A stretch of 64,000 bases of DNA from Luteolibacter algae (GCF_042683045.1 NZ_JBHUIT010000010.1:20341-84340); one strand, 5' to 3'; positions 1-8,715 are shown, counted from the stretch's first letter. Notes: generated by a model from the letters alone, not told the origin. Translations and numbers: made by a program.

Positions 1-22
1 GTCATTGCTAGACTAGGCGGAA

Positions 23-940
23 ATGTTCGGGCAAGTTCCCGCCGTGCCAGAGAACGAAGAAAATATCACCAAGCCTCCTACCTTTCGGGAGGACCTGACT
101 GTTTTGATGAAAGTCCGGCTGAACTTTTTCGTGTTGGTGACAACATTCTTCGGTTATCTGCTGGCGAGGAAAGGAATGCCGATGGAGTGGGGGATTCTGA
201 TTCACACCTTGCTTGGCACGGCAGCCGCGGCTTTTGGCTCCGCTGCGTTCAATCAGCTGATGGAAATCGATCTGGATCTGCTGATGAAGCGCACCGCGGA
301 TAGGCCGCTTCCCTCTCGGCGTATGAATCCGATCACCGCCTTTGCGGTCGGCTGGATACTTTCTGCCATCGGTATCATTCATCTCGCGGTAATGGTTGGG
401 CAATGGGCTGCTTATCTGACAGCCGCGACCATTGCGATTTACGTTTTCATCTATACGCCAATGAAGCGTATGAGCTCGGTCAATACGTTGATTGGTGCAA
501 TCCCCGGAGCAATTCCCCCGGTGATCGGCTGGGTCGGTGGCGGAGGCGGGATCATTGATCCGGAAGCGTGGTTTTTGTTCGGGATACTGTTTTTCTGGCA
601 GCTTCCCCATTTTGTCGCGATCAATTGGCTTTGCCGCCAGGAGTATGAGGATGCCGGATATAAAATGTGGTCCAATGGTGATCTGAGCGGAAGACGCAGT
701 GGAATTCTTTGCGTGATGTTTTCCCTCGTGCTTGCCGCGTTCTCATTATTGCCGGGTATCTGGGGTTTCACGAATCTCTTGTGGCTGATCGGCGGGCCGA
801 TTTTTGGTTTGGCCATCGCGGCGCTCAGCCTGCGTTTCACAAAGCATGGTGAACGCACTTCCTGCCGACAGTTATTCTTCTCGACTCTTATTTACCTTCC
901 CGTTGCCCTAACGGTGCTTCTCATCGCATGGAAACGATAG
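23..940 (+). CDS. ctaB: Protoheme IX farnesyltransferase (heme O synthase)
   Basis: Transfers a farnesyl group to protoheme IX to make heme O for heme-copper oxidases, in the cytoplasmic membrane. The 305-residue protein has the UbiA-family signature: N77 followed by D83 and D85 and then MKRT..RPLP (about residues 77-97), which matches the prenyl-diphosphate/Mg site of CyoE/CtaB. A second conserved YTPMKR loop and many hydrophobic helices are present. The length is normal for the family. The start is secure: an in-frame TAG lies at 14-16 and a purine-rich AGGCGGA sits just before the ATG, so the gene is complete despite lying at the window edge. Its end overlaps the next gene by 13 bases, suggesting coupling. 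Confidence 0.95.
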   Translation: MFGQVPAVPENEENITKPPTFREDLTVLMKVRLNFFVLVTTFFGYLLARKGMPMEWGILIHTLLGTAAAAFGSAAFNQLMEIDLDLLMKRTADRPLPSRRMNPITAFAVGWILSAIGIIHLAVMVGQWAAYLTAATIAIYVFIYTPMKRMSSVNTLIGAIPGAIPPVIGWVGGGGGIIDPEAWFLFGILFFWQLPHFVAINWLCRQEYEDAGYKMWSNGDLSGRRSGILCVMFSLVLAAFSLLPGIWGFTNLLWLIGGPIFGLAIAALSLRFTKHGERTSCRQLFFSTLIYLPVALTVLLIAWKR

Positions 941-1656
941 CACGAAAACTGATAACAGCCGGACGTGATTTGGCGGACGAGCTTCGCCCGCTTGAGTTTT
1001 CCGATCCGGTTTCCCATACCTACCTGACGGTGGACTACGCTCGGGACGGTTATGAGAAGTATCTGGAGAAGTTTGCAGGCACGACAAAAAGGGTGCTGAT
1101 GCTGGGAATGAATCCCGGACCTTATGGGATGGCGCAGACAGGGGTTCCTTTTGGCGAAATTGCGATGGTGAGGGACTGGATGCGGCTTTCCCCGGAAATC
1201 GGGAAGCCGGCGATCGAGCATCCAAAGCGGAGGGTTCTGGGAATGGACTGCCCGAAATCCGAGGTAAGCGGGCGCAGGTTATGGGGACTTTTTTCGGAAA
1301 AATTCCCGCAGGCGGAAGATTTTTTTGCAGAGCATCTGGTGATCAATTTCTGCCCATTGATTTGGATGAAAGACACAGGGGCGAACCTCACGCCCGACAA
1401 AATCAAAGCCAGCGAAATGGTCATGGTAGACGCAGCTTGTCAAAAGCATCTGAGACGGTTGATCGAGCTTACCAAACCGGAGTTTCTGATTGGAGTGGGG
1501 GCTTATGCGGGAAAACAAATGGCCTTGGCCAAGGCGGAGCTCGGTGTGGCAGGAACGATCGGGAAAATTCTCCATCCCTCGCCCGCATCCCCAGCCGCGA
1601 ATCGTGGCTGGGCGGAAGCGGCTGAAAAGCAGCTGCGGGATATGGGTGCCTGGTGA
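928..1656 (+). CDS. SMUG1-type uracil-DNA glycosylase
   Basis: Base-excision-repair glycosylase that removes uracil or oxidised uracil from DNA; cytoplasmic. The 242-residue protein carries the SMUG1 active-site block GMNPGPYGMAQTGVPFGE at residues 60-77 (N62 corresponds to the family's catalytic Asn) and the second motif HPSPASP beginning at H216, followed by a conserved ANRGW. These two blocks are diagnostic of SMUG1 rather than UNG or TDG. The start codon lies inside ctaB in another frame (13-base overlap), so the two are probably cotranscribed, although no functional link is evident. Confidence 0.93.
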   Translation: METIARKLITAGRDLADELRPLEFSDPVSHTYLTVDYARDGYEKYLEKFAGTTKRVLMLGMNPGPYGMAQTGVPFGEIAMVRDWMRLSPEIGKPAIEHPKRRVLGMDCPKSEVSGRRLWGLFSEKFPQAEDFFAEHLVINFCPLIWMKDTGANLTPDKIKASEMVMVDAACQKHLRRLIELTKPEFLIGVGAYAGKQMALAKAELGVAGTIGKILHPSPASPAANRGWAEAAEKQLRDMGAW

Positions 1657-1671
1657 TGAATTTTCGAGCGG

Positions 1672-2289
1672 CTATCGTTTGATGGGTTTGGCGTCTTTTC
1701 CAGCCGGCACCGTATCTTTCGCCGCAGGTGCATCGCCATGGTTGGGACGTGCATCCTTACCAGCGGGAACGGTATTTTTACCGGCGGGGGCATCTCCTTT
1801 GGTCGGTTTGGAATCTTTGCCTGCGAGAACTGTATCCTTGCCCGCAGGCGCGTCGCCTTTAGTTGGCTGGGCGTCCTTCCCGGCAGGGACGGTATTTTTT
1901 CCTGCAGGAGCGTCACCCTTCGCAGGCTGCGCATCCTTTCCTGCCGGAACGGTATTCTTACCGGCGGGAGCATCACCTTGGGTTGGTTGGGCTCCTTTGC
2001 CCGCCGGAACCGTGTTCTTGCCAGCCGGAGCGTCGCCTTTGGCCGGGCGAGCGTCTTTACCCGCGGGAACGGTGTCTGCTGCTCCCGTTTCGTTGTCCTC
2101 TTTTTCGCGTGCTTTCTGAACGGCTTTCTCTTTCTCGAGCGCCTCCCTGTCGGCATGGGAATCCCGGACGGCTTCACTGCTTGGCTCCGGCGCCGCGTCT
2201 GCAGTTTTCGGTGCGATAAATATGACTCCGGACAAAAGTCCGAGGGCTACCGCAGCAACATTACAAGTATTCAGATTAGTATCGATCAT
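1672..2289 (-). CDS. Exported Pro/Ala/Gly/Lys repeat protein, function unknown
   Basis: The 205-residue product starts with a hydrophobic segment (about residues 11-27) and an Ala-rich site near residue 32, consistent with a Sec signal peptide. A short charged region (residues 40-68, helix-like, Glu/Lys rich) follows. The rest is six 20-residue repeats (residues 85-204) preceded by a partial unit. Each unit contains two PAGK-like heptads. The repeats are highly basic, lack hydrophobic core residues and should be disordered. No enzymatic domain is recognisable. It could be a cell-wall or matrix associated, polyanion-binding protein, but that is only inferred from charge. The chosen start sits inside an inverted repeat, and I see no clear Shine-Dalgarno. 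The gene lies downstream of rph on the same strand. Confidence 0.7.
   Translation of the reverse strand: MIDTNLNTCNVAAVALGLLSGVIFIAPKTADAAPEPSSEAVRDSHADREALEKEKAVQKAREKEDNETGAADTVPAGKDARPAKGDAPAGKNTVPAGKGAQPTQGDAPAGKNTVPAGKDAQPAKGDAPAGKNTVPAGKDAQPTKGDAPAGKDTVLAGKDSKPTKGDAPAGKNTVPAGKDARPNHGDAPAAKDTVPAGKDAKPIKR
1678..2037 (-). repeat. Six tandem in-frame 60-bp coding repeats
   Basis: Read on the minus strand, this stretch encodes six consecutive 20-residue units starting GDAPAGK and ending in variants of AQPAK (AQPTQ, AQPAK, AQPTK, SKPTK, ARPNH, AKPIK). A partial seventh unit lies at 2038-2079. Unit length is exactly 60 bp and no frame is lost, so copy number could change without breaking the gene. 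Units differ mainly at positions 8 and 16-20. Confidence 0.93.
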
Positions 2290-2307
2290 ATGATATCATA
2301 CGATACT
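2278..2307. promoter_or_regulatory. Inverted repeat over the start of the repeat-protein gene
   Basis: Seven-base arms AGTATCG (2278-2284) and CGATACT (2301-2307) enclose an internal perfect palindrome ATCATATGAT (2285-2294) and TGATATCA (2291-2298). The start codon of the repeat protein (2287-2289, minus strand) lies inside. The AT-rich dyad could be an operator or an mRNA hairpin that masks initiation. No family assignment is possible. Confidence 0.4.
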
Positions 2308-2327
2308 TCCGCGCTCTGTAAAGTGAC

Positions 2328-2367
2328 CGCCTGAACACGTCAGGCGATCGGCGTCCTCCGCGAGGAC
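2328..2367 (-). terminator. Two short hairpins after rph, possible terminator or processing signal
   Basis: Between rph and the repeat-protein gene there are two GC-rich stems: CGCCTGA/TCAGGCG (2328-2346, 5-base loop) and GTCCTC/GAGGAC (2353-2367, 3-base loop). Neither is followed by a long T run on the minus strand, so a Rho-independent terminator is uncertain. Confidence 0.3.
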
Positions 2368-2372
2368 AAAGG

Positions 2373-3155
2373 TCAATGCTTTCCGAAGGTCCCGAGCAGC
2401 GCCGCGAAATCAACCGGCTCTGCCTTATCCGCATTGAGAATGGCCATTTTCTGAAGGGAGAAGATTTCAGAGATTCCCTTGGTGGAAAGGTCCAGCATGG
2501 AGTCCATCTGTGCGCGGGTGAAGACGGCCTCTTCGCCGGATCCCTGGACTTCCACGAGTTCCAGAGCTTCTGTCATGACGATGTTGCAGTCGACAGTCGC
2601 AGCCTTGTCCTCCAGGTAATTGAGATCAAGGACAGGGGTGTCCTCATAGATGCCAGCGGAGACCGCGGCTACGAGTTTCTTGAGAGGGAAATCCTTGATC
2701 TTTCCTTCGGCTAGCAGGCGGTTGAAGGCGATTGCTGTAGCCACGCATGCGCCGGTGATGGAGGCTGTGCGGGTGCCTCCGTCCGCCTGCAGGACATCGC
2801 AGTCGATCCATAACGTGCGTTGGCCGATTTTCTGGAGGTCGACAACGGCACGCATTGCACGGCCGATCAGGCGCTGGATTTCCGAGGAGCGGCCATCGAG
2901 TTTTCCGCGGGAAATATCGCGTGATTTGCGATCGTGCGTGGAGTAGGGCAACATCGAATACTCGGCGGTAAGCCAGCCGCCCGGCACGCGCTGGTGACGC
3001 ATCCAGCCGGGAACACCCTCCTCGATCGTCGCGGAGCAGATGACACGGGTATCGCCAAAACCGACGAGCACCGATCCAGTAGCATTGGGGGCGACATTCG
3101 GGTGGAAGGAGATCGGGCGGAGCTGGTCGTTTGCGCGTGCGTCAGGGCGAATCAT
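2373..3155 (-). CDS. rph: Ribonuclease PH
   Basis: Phosphorolytic 3'-5' exoribonuclease that trims tRNA 3' ends; cytoplasmic hexamer. The 260-residue protein aligns with RNase PH along its length: MIRPDARANDQLRPI at the start, the HDRKSRDISRGKLDGRS segment (residues 74-90) typical of the family, and the catalytic region LDLNYLEDKAATVD (176-189) with D177 and D183. The C-terminal tail is slightly longer than in E. coli. The ATG at 3155 is the first start matching the family N-terminus. It is transcribed divergently from the antiporter gene at 3285. Confidence 0.96.
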   Translation of the reverse strand: MIRPDARANDQLRPISFHPNVAPNATGSVLVGFGDTRVICSATIEEGVPGWMRHQRVPGGWLTAEYSMLPYSTHDRKSRDISRGKLDGRSSEIQRLIGRAMRAVVDLQKIGQRTLWIDCDVLQADGGTRTASITGACVATAIAFNRLLAEGKIKDFPLKKLVAAVSAGIYEDTPVLDLNYLEDKAATVDCNIVMTEALELVEVQGSGEEAVFTRAQMDSMLDLSTKGISEIFSLQKMAILNADKAEPVDFAALLGTFGKH

Positions 3156-3284
3156 GGCGGCACGGTTAAACGCCCGGCGTCAAACTTCAAACCCCAAATT
3201 GAAGGGAAATCCGATCTGGCGGGCGATGTTTTTCTGATTGGTCATTGAGCGGGTAATCGGAATCGGCTTACAGTCCGGCTGCGA

Positions 3285-4934
3285 ATGCCTGAGGCCGAGT
3301 TTTTGGAAAGTTTAGGAATCATCTCGGTCTGCGCCGCGGTGATGGTTGCGATCGGCAGAATGGTCAGAATGCCGGCGATCGTCGTTTATCTTCTTTGTGG
3401 GATCGTGATCGGGCCCTGGTTTGGATGGGTGAAAATGGGGGAGGGGCTGGAGCTTGTATCCGAGACCGGAATTGCCTTGCTGCTTTTTCTCGTTGGGCTG
3501 GAGCTGAGCATTGGCAAGGTGAAGGATGTCGGCAAAGTCGCGGTGGTGGCAGGGGTGCTGCAAATTGGCTTCACCGCGCTGAGCGGTTATGTGCTGTGCT
3601 CGCTTTTGGGGTTTGGGATGGCGGAGGCTGTCTTTCTTGCGATCGCGCTGACGTTCAGCAGCACCGTGGTGGTGGTGAAGCTGCTGGATGAGAAAGGAGA
3701 GCTCGAAAGTCTCTACGGGCGTATAGGTCTGGGTGTGCTTCTGGTGCAGGACCTGGCGGTGATCATGCTGTTGACCTTCCTCGCCGGAATGTCCGATGAG
3801 ACGGGCGAGGCGATGAATGCCGGCACGGTGGGGATAGGTTTATTGAAGGCCTTTGGCGGAATGGCAGTGTTGCTGGTTGTGGCGCTGGTCGCTTCAAAAT
3901 ACCTTTTGCCAAAGCCTTTCAAATGGGCGGCACGCTCCCCGGATGTGCTTCTCATCTGGGCGCTCTCGTGGTGTTTCCTGATGGTTTTCGGAGCGCACGA
4001 GTTCGGGTTGTCGCTGGAGGTTGGAGCTTTCCTTGCCGGAATGAGCCTCGCACAGCTGCCGTATAATGAGGACTTGAGGCGGCGGGTGCATCCGCTGATG
4101 AACCTTTTTGTAGCGGTGTTTTTCGTGACGCTCGGGATCCGTATCGATTTCAGTGGAGCCTCCGATCACATCGGGAGCGTTCTGGCACTTTCGACTTTTG
4201 TTTTACTGGGAAAGCCGTTGCTCTTCCTCGCGATTTTAGGTTGGAGGGGTTACGGACGGAAGACAGCTTTCCTGACTGGTGTGACGCTTGCGCAGACCAG
4301 TGAGTTCGCTTTTATTTTGGCTGGGTTGGCGATGAGCAAGGGCTTGATCGGAGGAAATATTCTCCTGATTTCCGCTTTGATCGGGGTGGTGACGATCGCT
4401 GTTTCATCCTATACGATCATCTACAGCCACAGCCTCTACGCATGGATTTTGCGGATGGGTTTATTGAAATTCAAATTCCTTGATGGAAAGCCGGAGGTGG
4501 CGGATCGCATCGTTCATGCCGGGGAGCATTTGGACCGACATATAATTGTGGTGGGTATGAATTCCCTGGGGAGAGAGCTTGTGAGGCGCCTCTGCGCAAA
4601 GGGGGAAAATGTGTTGGCCGTCGATACAGATCCGCAAAAAATGGAAGATCTTCCGGGTAGCAGCCTGTTGGGCAGCGTCGGCTATCTTTCCGTTTTGGAG
4701 GAGGCCGGCTATTCGCGGGCAAAGCTTTTGGTTTCCGCCCTTCAGATCGAGCAAACAAATGATTTGCTCGCATACCGATGCAGGGCTGCCGGAGTGCCAT
4801 GCGCCATCCATGTGGTGGACTTCTCGGTGATTGATAACCTGTTGGAGCTCGAGACGGATTACCTGATGGTTTCCAAAGTTGACGGGGTGAAGGCGCAGCT
4901 ACGGATTCTGCAGGAAATGGGGGTTTTGAAATGA
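3285..4934 (+). CDS. CPA2-family cation:proton antiporter with RCK (TrkA-N) domain
   Basis: KefB/YbaL-type membrane antiporter of 549 residues. Residues 5-385 form a Na/H-exchanger domain with about 12 hydrophobic segments. Features include FLVGLELS near residue 70 and a TFSSTVVVVKLL segment near residue 130, both typical of CPA2 proteins. A cytoplasmic TrkA-N domain follows (about residues 415-535), beginning IIVVGMNSLGRELV, and would bind NAD(H) or a related nucleotide and gate transport. The glycine motif is GxNxxG rather than the usual GxGxxG. It is coupled by an ATGA overlap to a second, distinct antiporter, and the two may form a heteromer. The transported ion (K+ or Na+) cannot be told from sequence. 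Confidence 0.9.
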   Translation: MPEAEFLESLGIISVCAAVMVAIGRMVRMPAIVVYLLCGIVIGPWFGWVKMGEGLELVSETGIALLLFLVGLELSIGKVKDVGKVAVVAGVLQIGFTALSGYVLCSLLGFGMAEAVFLAIALTFSSTVVVVKLLDEKGELESLYGRIGLGVLLVQDLAVIMLLTFLAGMSDETGEAMNAGTVGIGLLKAFGGMAVLLVVALVASKYLLPKPFKWAARSPDVLLIWALSWCFLMVFGAHEFGLSLEVGAFLAGMSLAQLPYNEDLRRRVHPLMNLFVAVFFVTLGIRIDFSGASDHIGSVLALSTFVLLGKPLLFLAILGWRGYGRKTAFLTGVTLAQTSEFAFILAGLAMSKGLIGGNILLISALIGVVTIAVSSYTIIYSHSLYAWILRMGLLKFKFLDGKPEVADRIVHAGEHLDRHIIVVGMNSLGRELVRRLCAKGENVLAVDTDPQKMEDLPGSSLLGSVGYLSVLEEAGYSRAKLLVSALQIEQTNDLLAYRCRAAGVPCAIHVVDFSVIDNLLELETDYLMVSKVDGVKAQLRILQEMGVLK

Positions 4935-6505
4935 ATACATTCGCTTTGTTATTAGTGATGGCAGCGATTGCCTATGGCATCGCCAAATTTTTCCGATTGC
5001 CGTCGGTGCCCATTCTGATCGGTGCCGGAATGTGTCTGGGCTTGGCTGGTCTGGTGCCGCACGAGCTGCAGCTTGGCGGAGGCGAGGGCGCGATGGATAT
5101 GCTGGAGCTGGGCTTGGTTTTCCTAGTGTTCTCATCCGGGGTGGAGCTGAATCCGAGCCGTTTCATGCGTCTCGGAAAGGCTGTGTCGTGGGTCGCCGGA
5201 GTGCAGTTCGGCCTGGCGATGGGCACGGGATTTCTGTGTGCGAAGTGGATGGGACTCGGGACTTTGGAAGCGGTTTACATGGGGGGGGGCTTGGCTGCGA
5301 GTTCCACCCTGGTGGTTCTACGGCATCTGCAAAGCCGCAAGGCAATGTTCGAGCCCTATGGTAGGGTAGTGACCGGAGTTCTGCTGCTCCAGGACGTCGC
5401 GCTGGTGCTGCTGATCGTGCTGTTGTCGAGGGTCGACGGAGGGGGCTGGGATGTTGGGAGAGGGCTTTTGGAAACGTTTATTCTGGGCGGAATTGCCTGG
5501 GTGGCCCAGCGGTTTGTGATTCCCAGGATGGTTCTCCGTTTCAAGCCGGATGAAGAGAGCCTGCTGCTCTGGCTGGTGGCTGTTTTGCTCGGGTTTGTAG
5601 GGGTTGCCGCATGGCTGGGGCTACCTTTGATTGCCGGAGCCTTCACGGCGGGCTTTGTTTTTTCCGCATTTCCTCTCAATGGATTGGTGCGTGGGCAGTT
5701 ATCGTCTTTGGTCGATTTTTTCCAGGCGATGTTTTTCGTCGCGCTCGGGGCGCTACTGGGTATCCCGGAGCTCAATCTTTGGCTGCAGGCGGGGCTTTAT
5801 TCGATCGTGGTGATCACGGTTACCCCGCCACTTGTTGCCTTGGTCGCTGAGTGGCGCGGGCTCAATGCGCGGGCTGGAATCGAGTCCGGACTGCTATTGG
5901 CTCAGACGAGCGAATATTCGCTTTTGCTGGGGCTGAGCGGTGTGGTTTTGGGGCATGTCAGTCAGGATACCTTTTCAATTCTGGCGCTGACCACTGTGAT
6001 CACGATGGTGGCGACTCCTATCCTGGGCCGTGAGGAGGTGGCGAACTTTCTGCTTCCATTCCACCCGCTGCGGAAACGGAAGCGGGTGGAATCCGCGTTG
6101 GAAGGACATGTGTTGATTCTTGGTTTTGGGTCGGCAGGTATGTGGACGCTGAAGCCGCTCCTGGCTCAGGGGGAAAAGGTATTGGTCGTCGATGATGACG
6201 CTGTCGTTTGCAGGGCTTTGGCGAAGAAAAATGTCCCCTATTTACGGGGTGATGGGGCCGAGGAGGAAGTTTTGGAGAAAGCGGGAGCTTCCCGCGCGAA
6301 GATCGTCATCGCCTCTATGCGGAGAGTGGGCGATGCGATGGTTGTTTTAAAATACGTGAAAGGAGTTCCAGTCATCGCACGGGTTTTCGAGGATGAGGAT
6401 GCTGCGAAGATCAAAAAGGCGGGTGGTATCCCAGTGATGAACTCGCAAGCGGCAGCGGATACGTTTATGGCCTGGCTTGCTGCGAATGACCGGGTGAAGG
6501 ATTGA
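4931..6505 (+). CDS. Second CPA2-family antiporter with TrkA-N domain
   Basis: The 524-residue protein has the same architecture as its upstream neighbour: exchanger domain at residues 1-375 and a TrkA-N nucleotide-binding domain at about 395-515 starting HVLILGFGSAGMW with a standard GxGxxG. Characteristic CPA2 segments include FLVFSSGVEL and the ASSTLVVLRHLQ block. The start ATG overlaps the stop of the preceding gene as ATGA, so translation is coupled. The 3' end overlaps the convergent pseudouridine synthase gene by 41 bases. The sequence is diverged from its neighbour, so this is not a recent duplication. Confidence 0.9.
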   Translation: MNTFALLLVMAAIAYGIAKFFRLPSVPILIGAGMCLGLAGLVPHELQLGGGEGAMDMLELGLVFLVFSSGVELNPSRFMRLGKAVSWVAGVQFGLAMGTGFLCAKWMGLGTLEAVYMGGGLAASSTLVVLRHLQSRKAMFEPYGRVVTGVLLLQDVALVLLIVLLSRVDGGGWDVGRGLLETFILGGIAWVAQRFVIPRMVLRFKPDEESLLLWLVAVLLGFVGVAAWLGLPLIAGAFTAGFVFSAFPLNGLVRGQLSSLVDFFQAMFFVALGALLGIPELNLWLQAGLYSIVVITVTPPLVALVAEWRGLNARAGIESGLLLAQTSEYSLLLGLSGVVLGHVSQDTFSILALTTVITMVATPILGREEVANFLLPFHPLRKRKRVESALEGHVLILGFGSAGMWTLKPLLAQGEKVLVVDDDAVVCRALAKKNVPYLRGDGAEEEVLEKAGASRAKIVIASMRRVGDAMVVLKYVKGVPVIARVFEDEDAAKIKKAGGIPVMNSQAAADTFMAWLAANDRVKD

Positions 6506-7184
6506 AAACCAGAGATGGATCTATCGCCATCCACTTTCTCGGAAGTAGATGATCCGGTAGTTGGTAGGGGCCGATGGTTTCCCGGTGGAGCTGGGTTACG
6601 CGGATACCGTAACGGAGGAACATCCGTTTGATCTGATGGTGTTTCCCTTCGTAAATCGTCAAGCGGCAGCTGGTCTCGGACAGCATTTCCACTAGCGCGG
6701 GCTGGGTGCGGATTTTTTCTTTATCGAATGACATTCCGCTGCGGAATTTCGCAATAGCATCCGGCGGAATGGGAAGATCTGTATGGATCAAATAGGTTTT
6801 GGGGATCTTCTGGGCCGGCTGGGTGAGGGATTCCGAGAAAGCGCTGTCATTGGTCAGGATGACAAGGCCGGTGGTGGCCCGATCGAGACGGCCGGCCAAG
6901 TGGAGATCGTGAGCCCAATCGGTCTTTATCAGATCGATGACTGTCGTGTGCTCCCGGTCCTGGGTTGCGCTGACGGCCCCTGCTGGTTTGTGGAGCATCA
7001 CATAGCGTGCTGTGCGCTGCTGGAGAATTTCCCCGGAGAGTTCCAACTGATCGAACTTGCCCACCTCTACTCTGCCTTCGCTTTGCTGGATTTTATTGAG
7101 AAAGACTTGCCCCGCCTCCAATGCCGCCTTTGCAAACCGCCTTCCTTTACCGGTTCGCTTTGCGATGAATTGGAGTAATGTCAT
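6465..7184 (-). CDS. RsuA/RluB-type pseudouridine synthase
   Basis: Isomerises uridine to pseudouridine in rRNA; cytoplasmic. The protein begins with an S4-like RNA-binding segment (MTLLQFIAKRTGKGRRFAKA) and contains the catalytic motif GRLDRATTGLVILTND, whose Asp is the nucleophile in this family. Near the C-terminus, EGKHHQIKRMF matches the RsuA-family motif. I chose the ATG at 7184 (239 residues) because it matches the family N-terminus. The frame also opens at a TTG at 7211. Whether it acts on 16S (RsuA) or 23S (RluB/E/F) rRNA cannot be decided. The last 41 bases overlap the convergent antiporter gene. Confidence 0.88.
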   Translation of the reverse strand: MTLLQFIAKRTGKGRRFAKAALEAGQVFLNKIQQSEGRVEVGKFDQLELSGEILQQRTARYVMLHKPAGAVSATQDREHTTVIDLIKTDWAHDLHLAGRLDRATTGLVILTNDSAFSESLTQPAQKIPKTYLIHTDLPIPPDAIAKFRSGMSFDKEKIRTQPALVEMLSETSCRLTIYEGKHHQIKRMFLRYGIRVTQLHRETIGPYQLPDHLLPRKWMAIDPSLVFNPSPGHSQQARP

Positions 7185-7299
7185 GGGTGGTTTCGGCGTA
7201 TGGGTTTCCAAATCTGAGATCTTCGCGGATGCGATTCCAGTAACTATAACAAACGGGAGCTTGTCGGATCGGTATGATCAATTCATGAATCGGTGGATA

Positions 7300-7349
7300 G
7301 AATTTTTCCCGCTTAAACGTAACCGTTTGCGAAAGGATGGGAAAAATTC
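7300..7349. promoter_or_regulatory. Nested inverted repeat in the leader of the Gfo/Idh operon
   Basis: Perfect 11-base arms GAATTTTTCCC (7300-7310) and GGGAAAAATTC (7339-7349) flank an inner stem in which CGC..AAACG pairs with CGTTT-GCG. A run of six T follows at 7355-7360 on the plus strand, 27 bases before the oxidoreductase start. Read as RNA, it resembles a terminator or attenuator hairpin in the leader. As DNA, it could be an operator. It lies in the divergent gap between genes starting at 7184 (minus) and 7387 (plus). Confidence 0.5.
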
Positions 7350-7386
7350 GTCCATTTTTTGTTCCTAAACCCAGCTGCTGAAAATC

Positions 7387-8715
7387 ATGCCTTCAAATAA
7401 ATTATCCGCCAGGGAGACCGATTCGCCATTTCTTCCAGAAAATCCTTCGAGAAGACAATTCCTCACCGCTTCCGGGGCGGTTGCGTTGAGCGCCTGTCTG
7501 GGAACTCTTGCCGCGAGAGCCGATACAGCGGGGGATTTGAAAACAAAGAAACTAAAGATCGGGATTGTGGGGCTCGGGAACCGCGGCTCGGGTGCTGTAA
7601 GAGATGTTCTCGGGGCCGACCCGAATGTGGTTATTTGGTCCGTCGGGGATGTGAATGAAGAAACGACCGGGCAAAACAAAAGCAAACTGAAACAAACCTA
7701 CGGTGAGCGGATCGATTGTGAGGAGCGGACTTTCATTGGGTATGATTCCTTTGAAAAAGTTCTTAACTCCGGGATTGATATCATCATGCTCGCCACGCCT
7801 CCGGCATTCCGCCCGGCTCAGGTGAGAAAATCTTTCGAAAAAGGAGTCCACGTGTTCGCGGAAAAGCCATGGTGTGTGGACGCACCGGGCCTGAGAATGG
7901 TGGAAAGCGCTGTGAAAGCGGGGAATGAAAAGGGTTTTTCCTTCTTAACCGGTCTTGTCTGGCGGCATACGGAAGCGGCGAAAAAGATCTATGAAACAGC
8001 TCTTTCCGGAGAAATCGGAGATATACTAACGGCAACCGGCTACTACTGCCTGTGGCAGGGAATGGAAAAGAATTCCCTGGAACCGGCAAAGTTGAAAACG
8101 CTGCATGAGCATAATGGTTTCAAGAGGTGGTTTAGTTTCCGCGAGTTGGGCGGTGACTGGATCATGGAGCAATTTATCCATTCGGTGGACAAGCTCGGCT
8201 GGGCCATGAATGACGATGTGCCGGAACGTTGCTACGGAAACGGTGGTCGCCCTTTGAATGGCTCTCCGGGAAATACCACGGAGTTTATTAACATCACCTA
8301 CGAATACCAGGATGGGAGAAGAGCTTTGCTGAATGGCAGTCACATGAGCCGGTTCCGGACAATTCATGACGAAATTTTCGCGACGAAGGGACGGACGAAG
8401 CTCAGTAACGGACGTTCCTTTATCGAAAAGGAAGGAAAGCGTATTTTCGAGGCTGATACGGTAGCTCTCGGCTACGAGCTAGAGCATGTCACTTTTCTTG
8501 AGCACATCAGAGCTGGCAAGGTTTACAGCGATCTGAAGCCTTCCTACAATACCCACCTCCTTGCTCTCATGGGAAGGATGGCCACCCAGACCGGGCAGGA
8601 AATTTATCCGGAAGATGTGCTGGAGTCTGATGAAGCCTATTTCGACAGTGAGAAAAAGTGGGATTACGACACTCCATTCGAGACCATGCCCTATCCCTCG
8701 CCACTAAACTCCTAG
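7387..8715 (+). CDS. Tat-exported Gfo/Idh/MocA-family oxidoreductase
   Basis: NAD(P)-dependent sugar or glycoside oxidoreductase of 442 residues. The N-terminus carries a twin-arginine signal (SRRQFLTASGAVALSA, about residues 20-35), so it is probably folded with cofactor and exported, as known for glucose-fructose oxidoreductase. A Rossmann motif GIVGLGNRGSGAV follows at about residues 58-70, and the family EKP motif is at residues 159-161. The next gene, 13 bases downstream, encodes a DUF1080 fusion. In characterised systems Gfo/Idh/MocA enzymes oxidise sugars at C3 and DUF1080 (3-keto-disaccharide hydrolase) cleaves the product, so a shared pathway is a reasonable inference. The substrate is unknown. 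Confidence 0.88.
   Translation: MPSNKLSARETDSPFLPENPSRRQFLTASGAVALSACLGTLAARADTAGDLKTKKLKIGIVGLGNRGSGAVRDVLGADPNVVIWSVGDVNEETTGQNKSKLKQTYGERIDCEERTFIGYDSFEKVLNSGIDIIMLATPPAFRPAQVRKSFEKGVHVFAEKPWCVDAPGLRMVESAVKAGNEKGFSFLTGLVWRHTEAAKKIYETALSGEIGDILTATGYYCLWQGMEKNSLEPAKLKTLHEHNGFKRWFSFRELGGDWIMEQFIHSVDKLGWAMNDDVPERCYGNGGRPLNGSPGNTTEFINITYEYQDGRRALLNGSHMSRFRTIHDEIFATKGRTKLSNGRSFIEKEGKRIFEADTVALGYELEHVTFLEHIRAGKVYSDLKPSYNTHLLALMGRMATQTGQEIYPEDVLESDEAYFDSEKKWDYDTPFETMPYPSPLNS

Noticed and set aside
1678..2079. Regular 60-bp repeats that might suggest a CRISPR array
   Set aside because: There are no unique spacers. The repeats are contiguous and encode an in-frame 20-residue unit.
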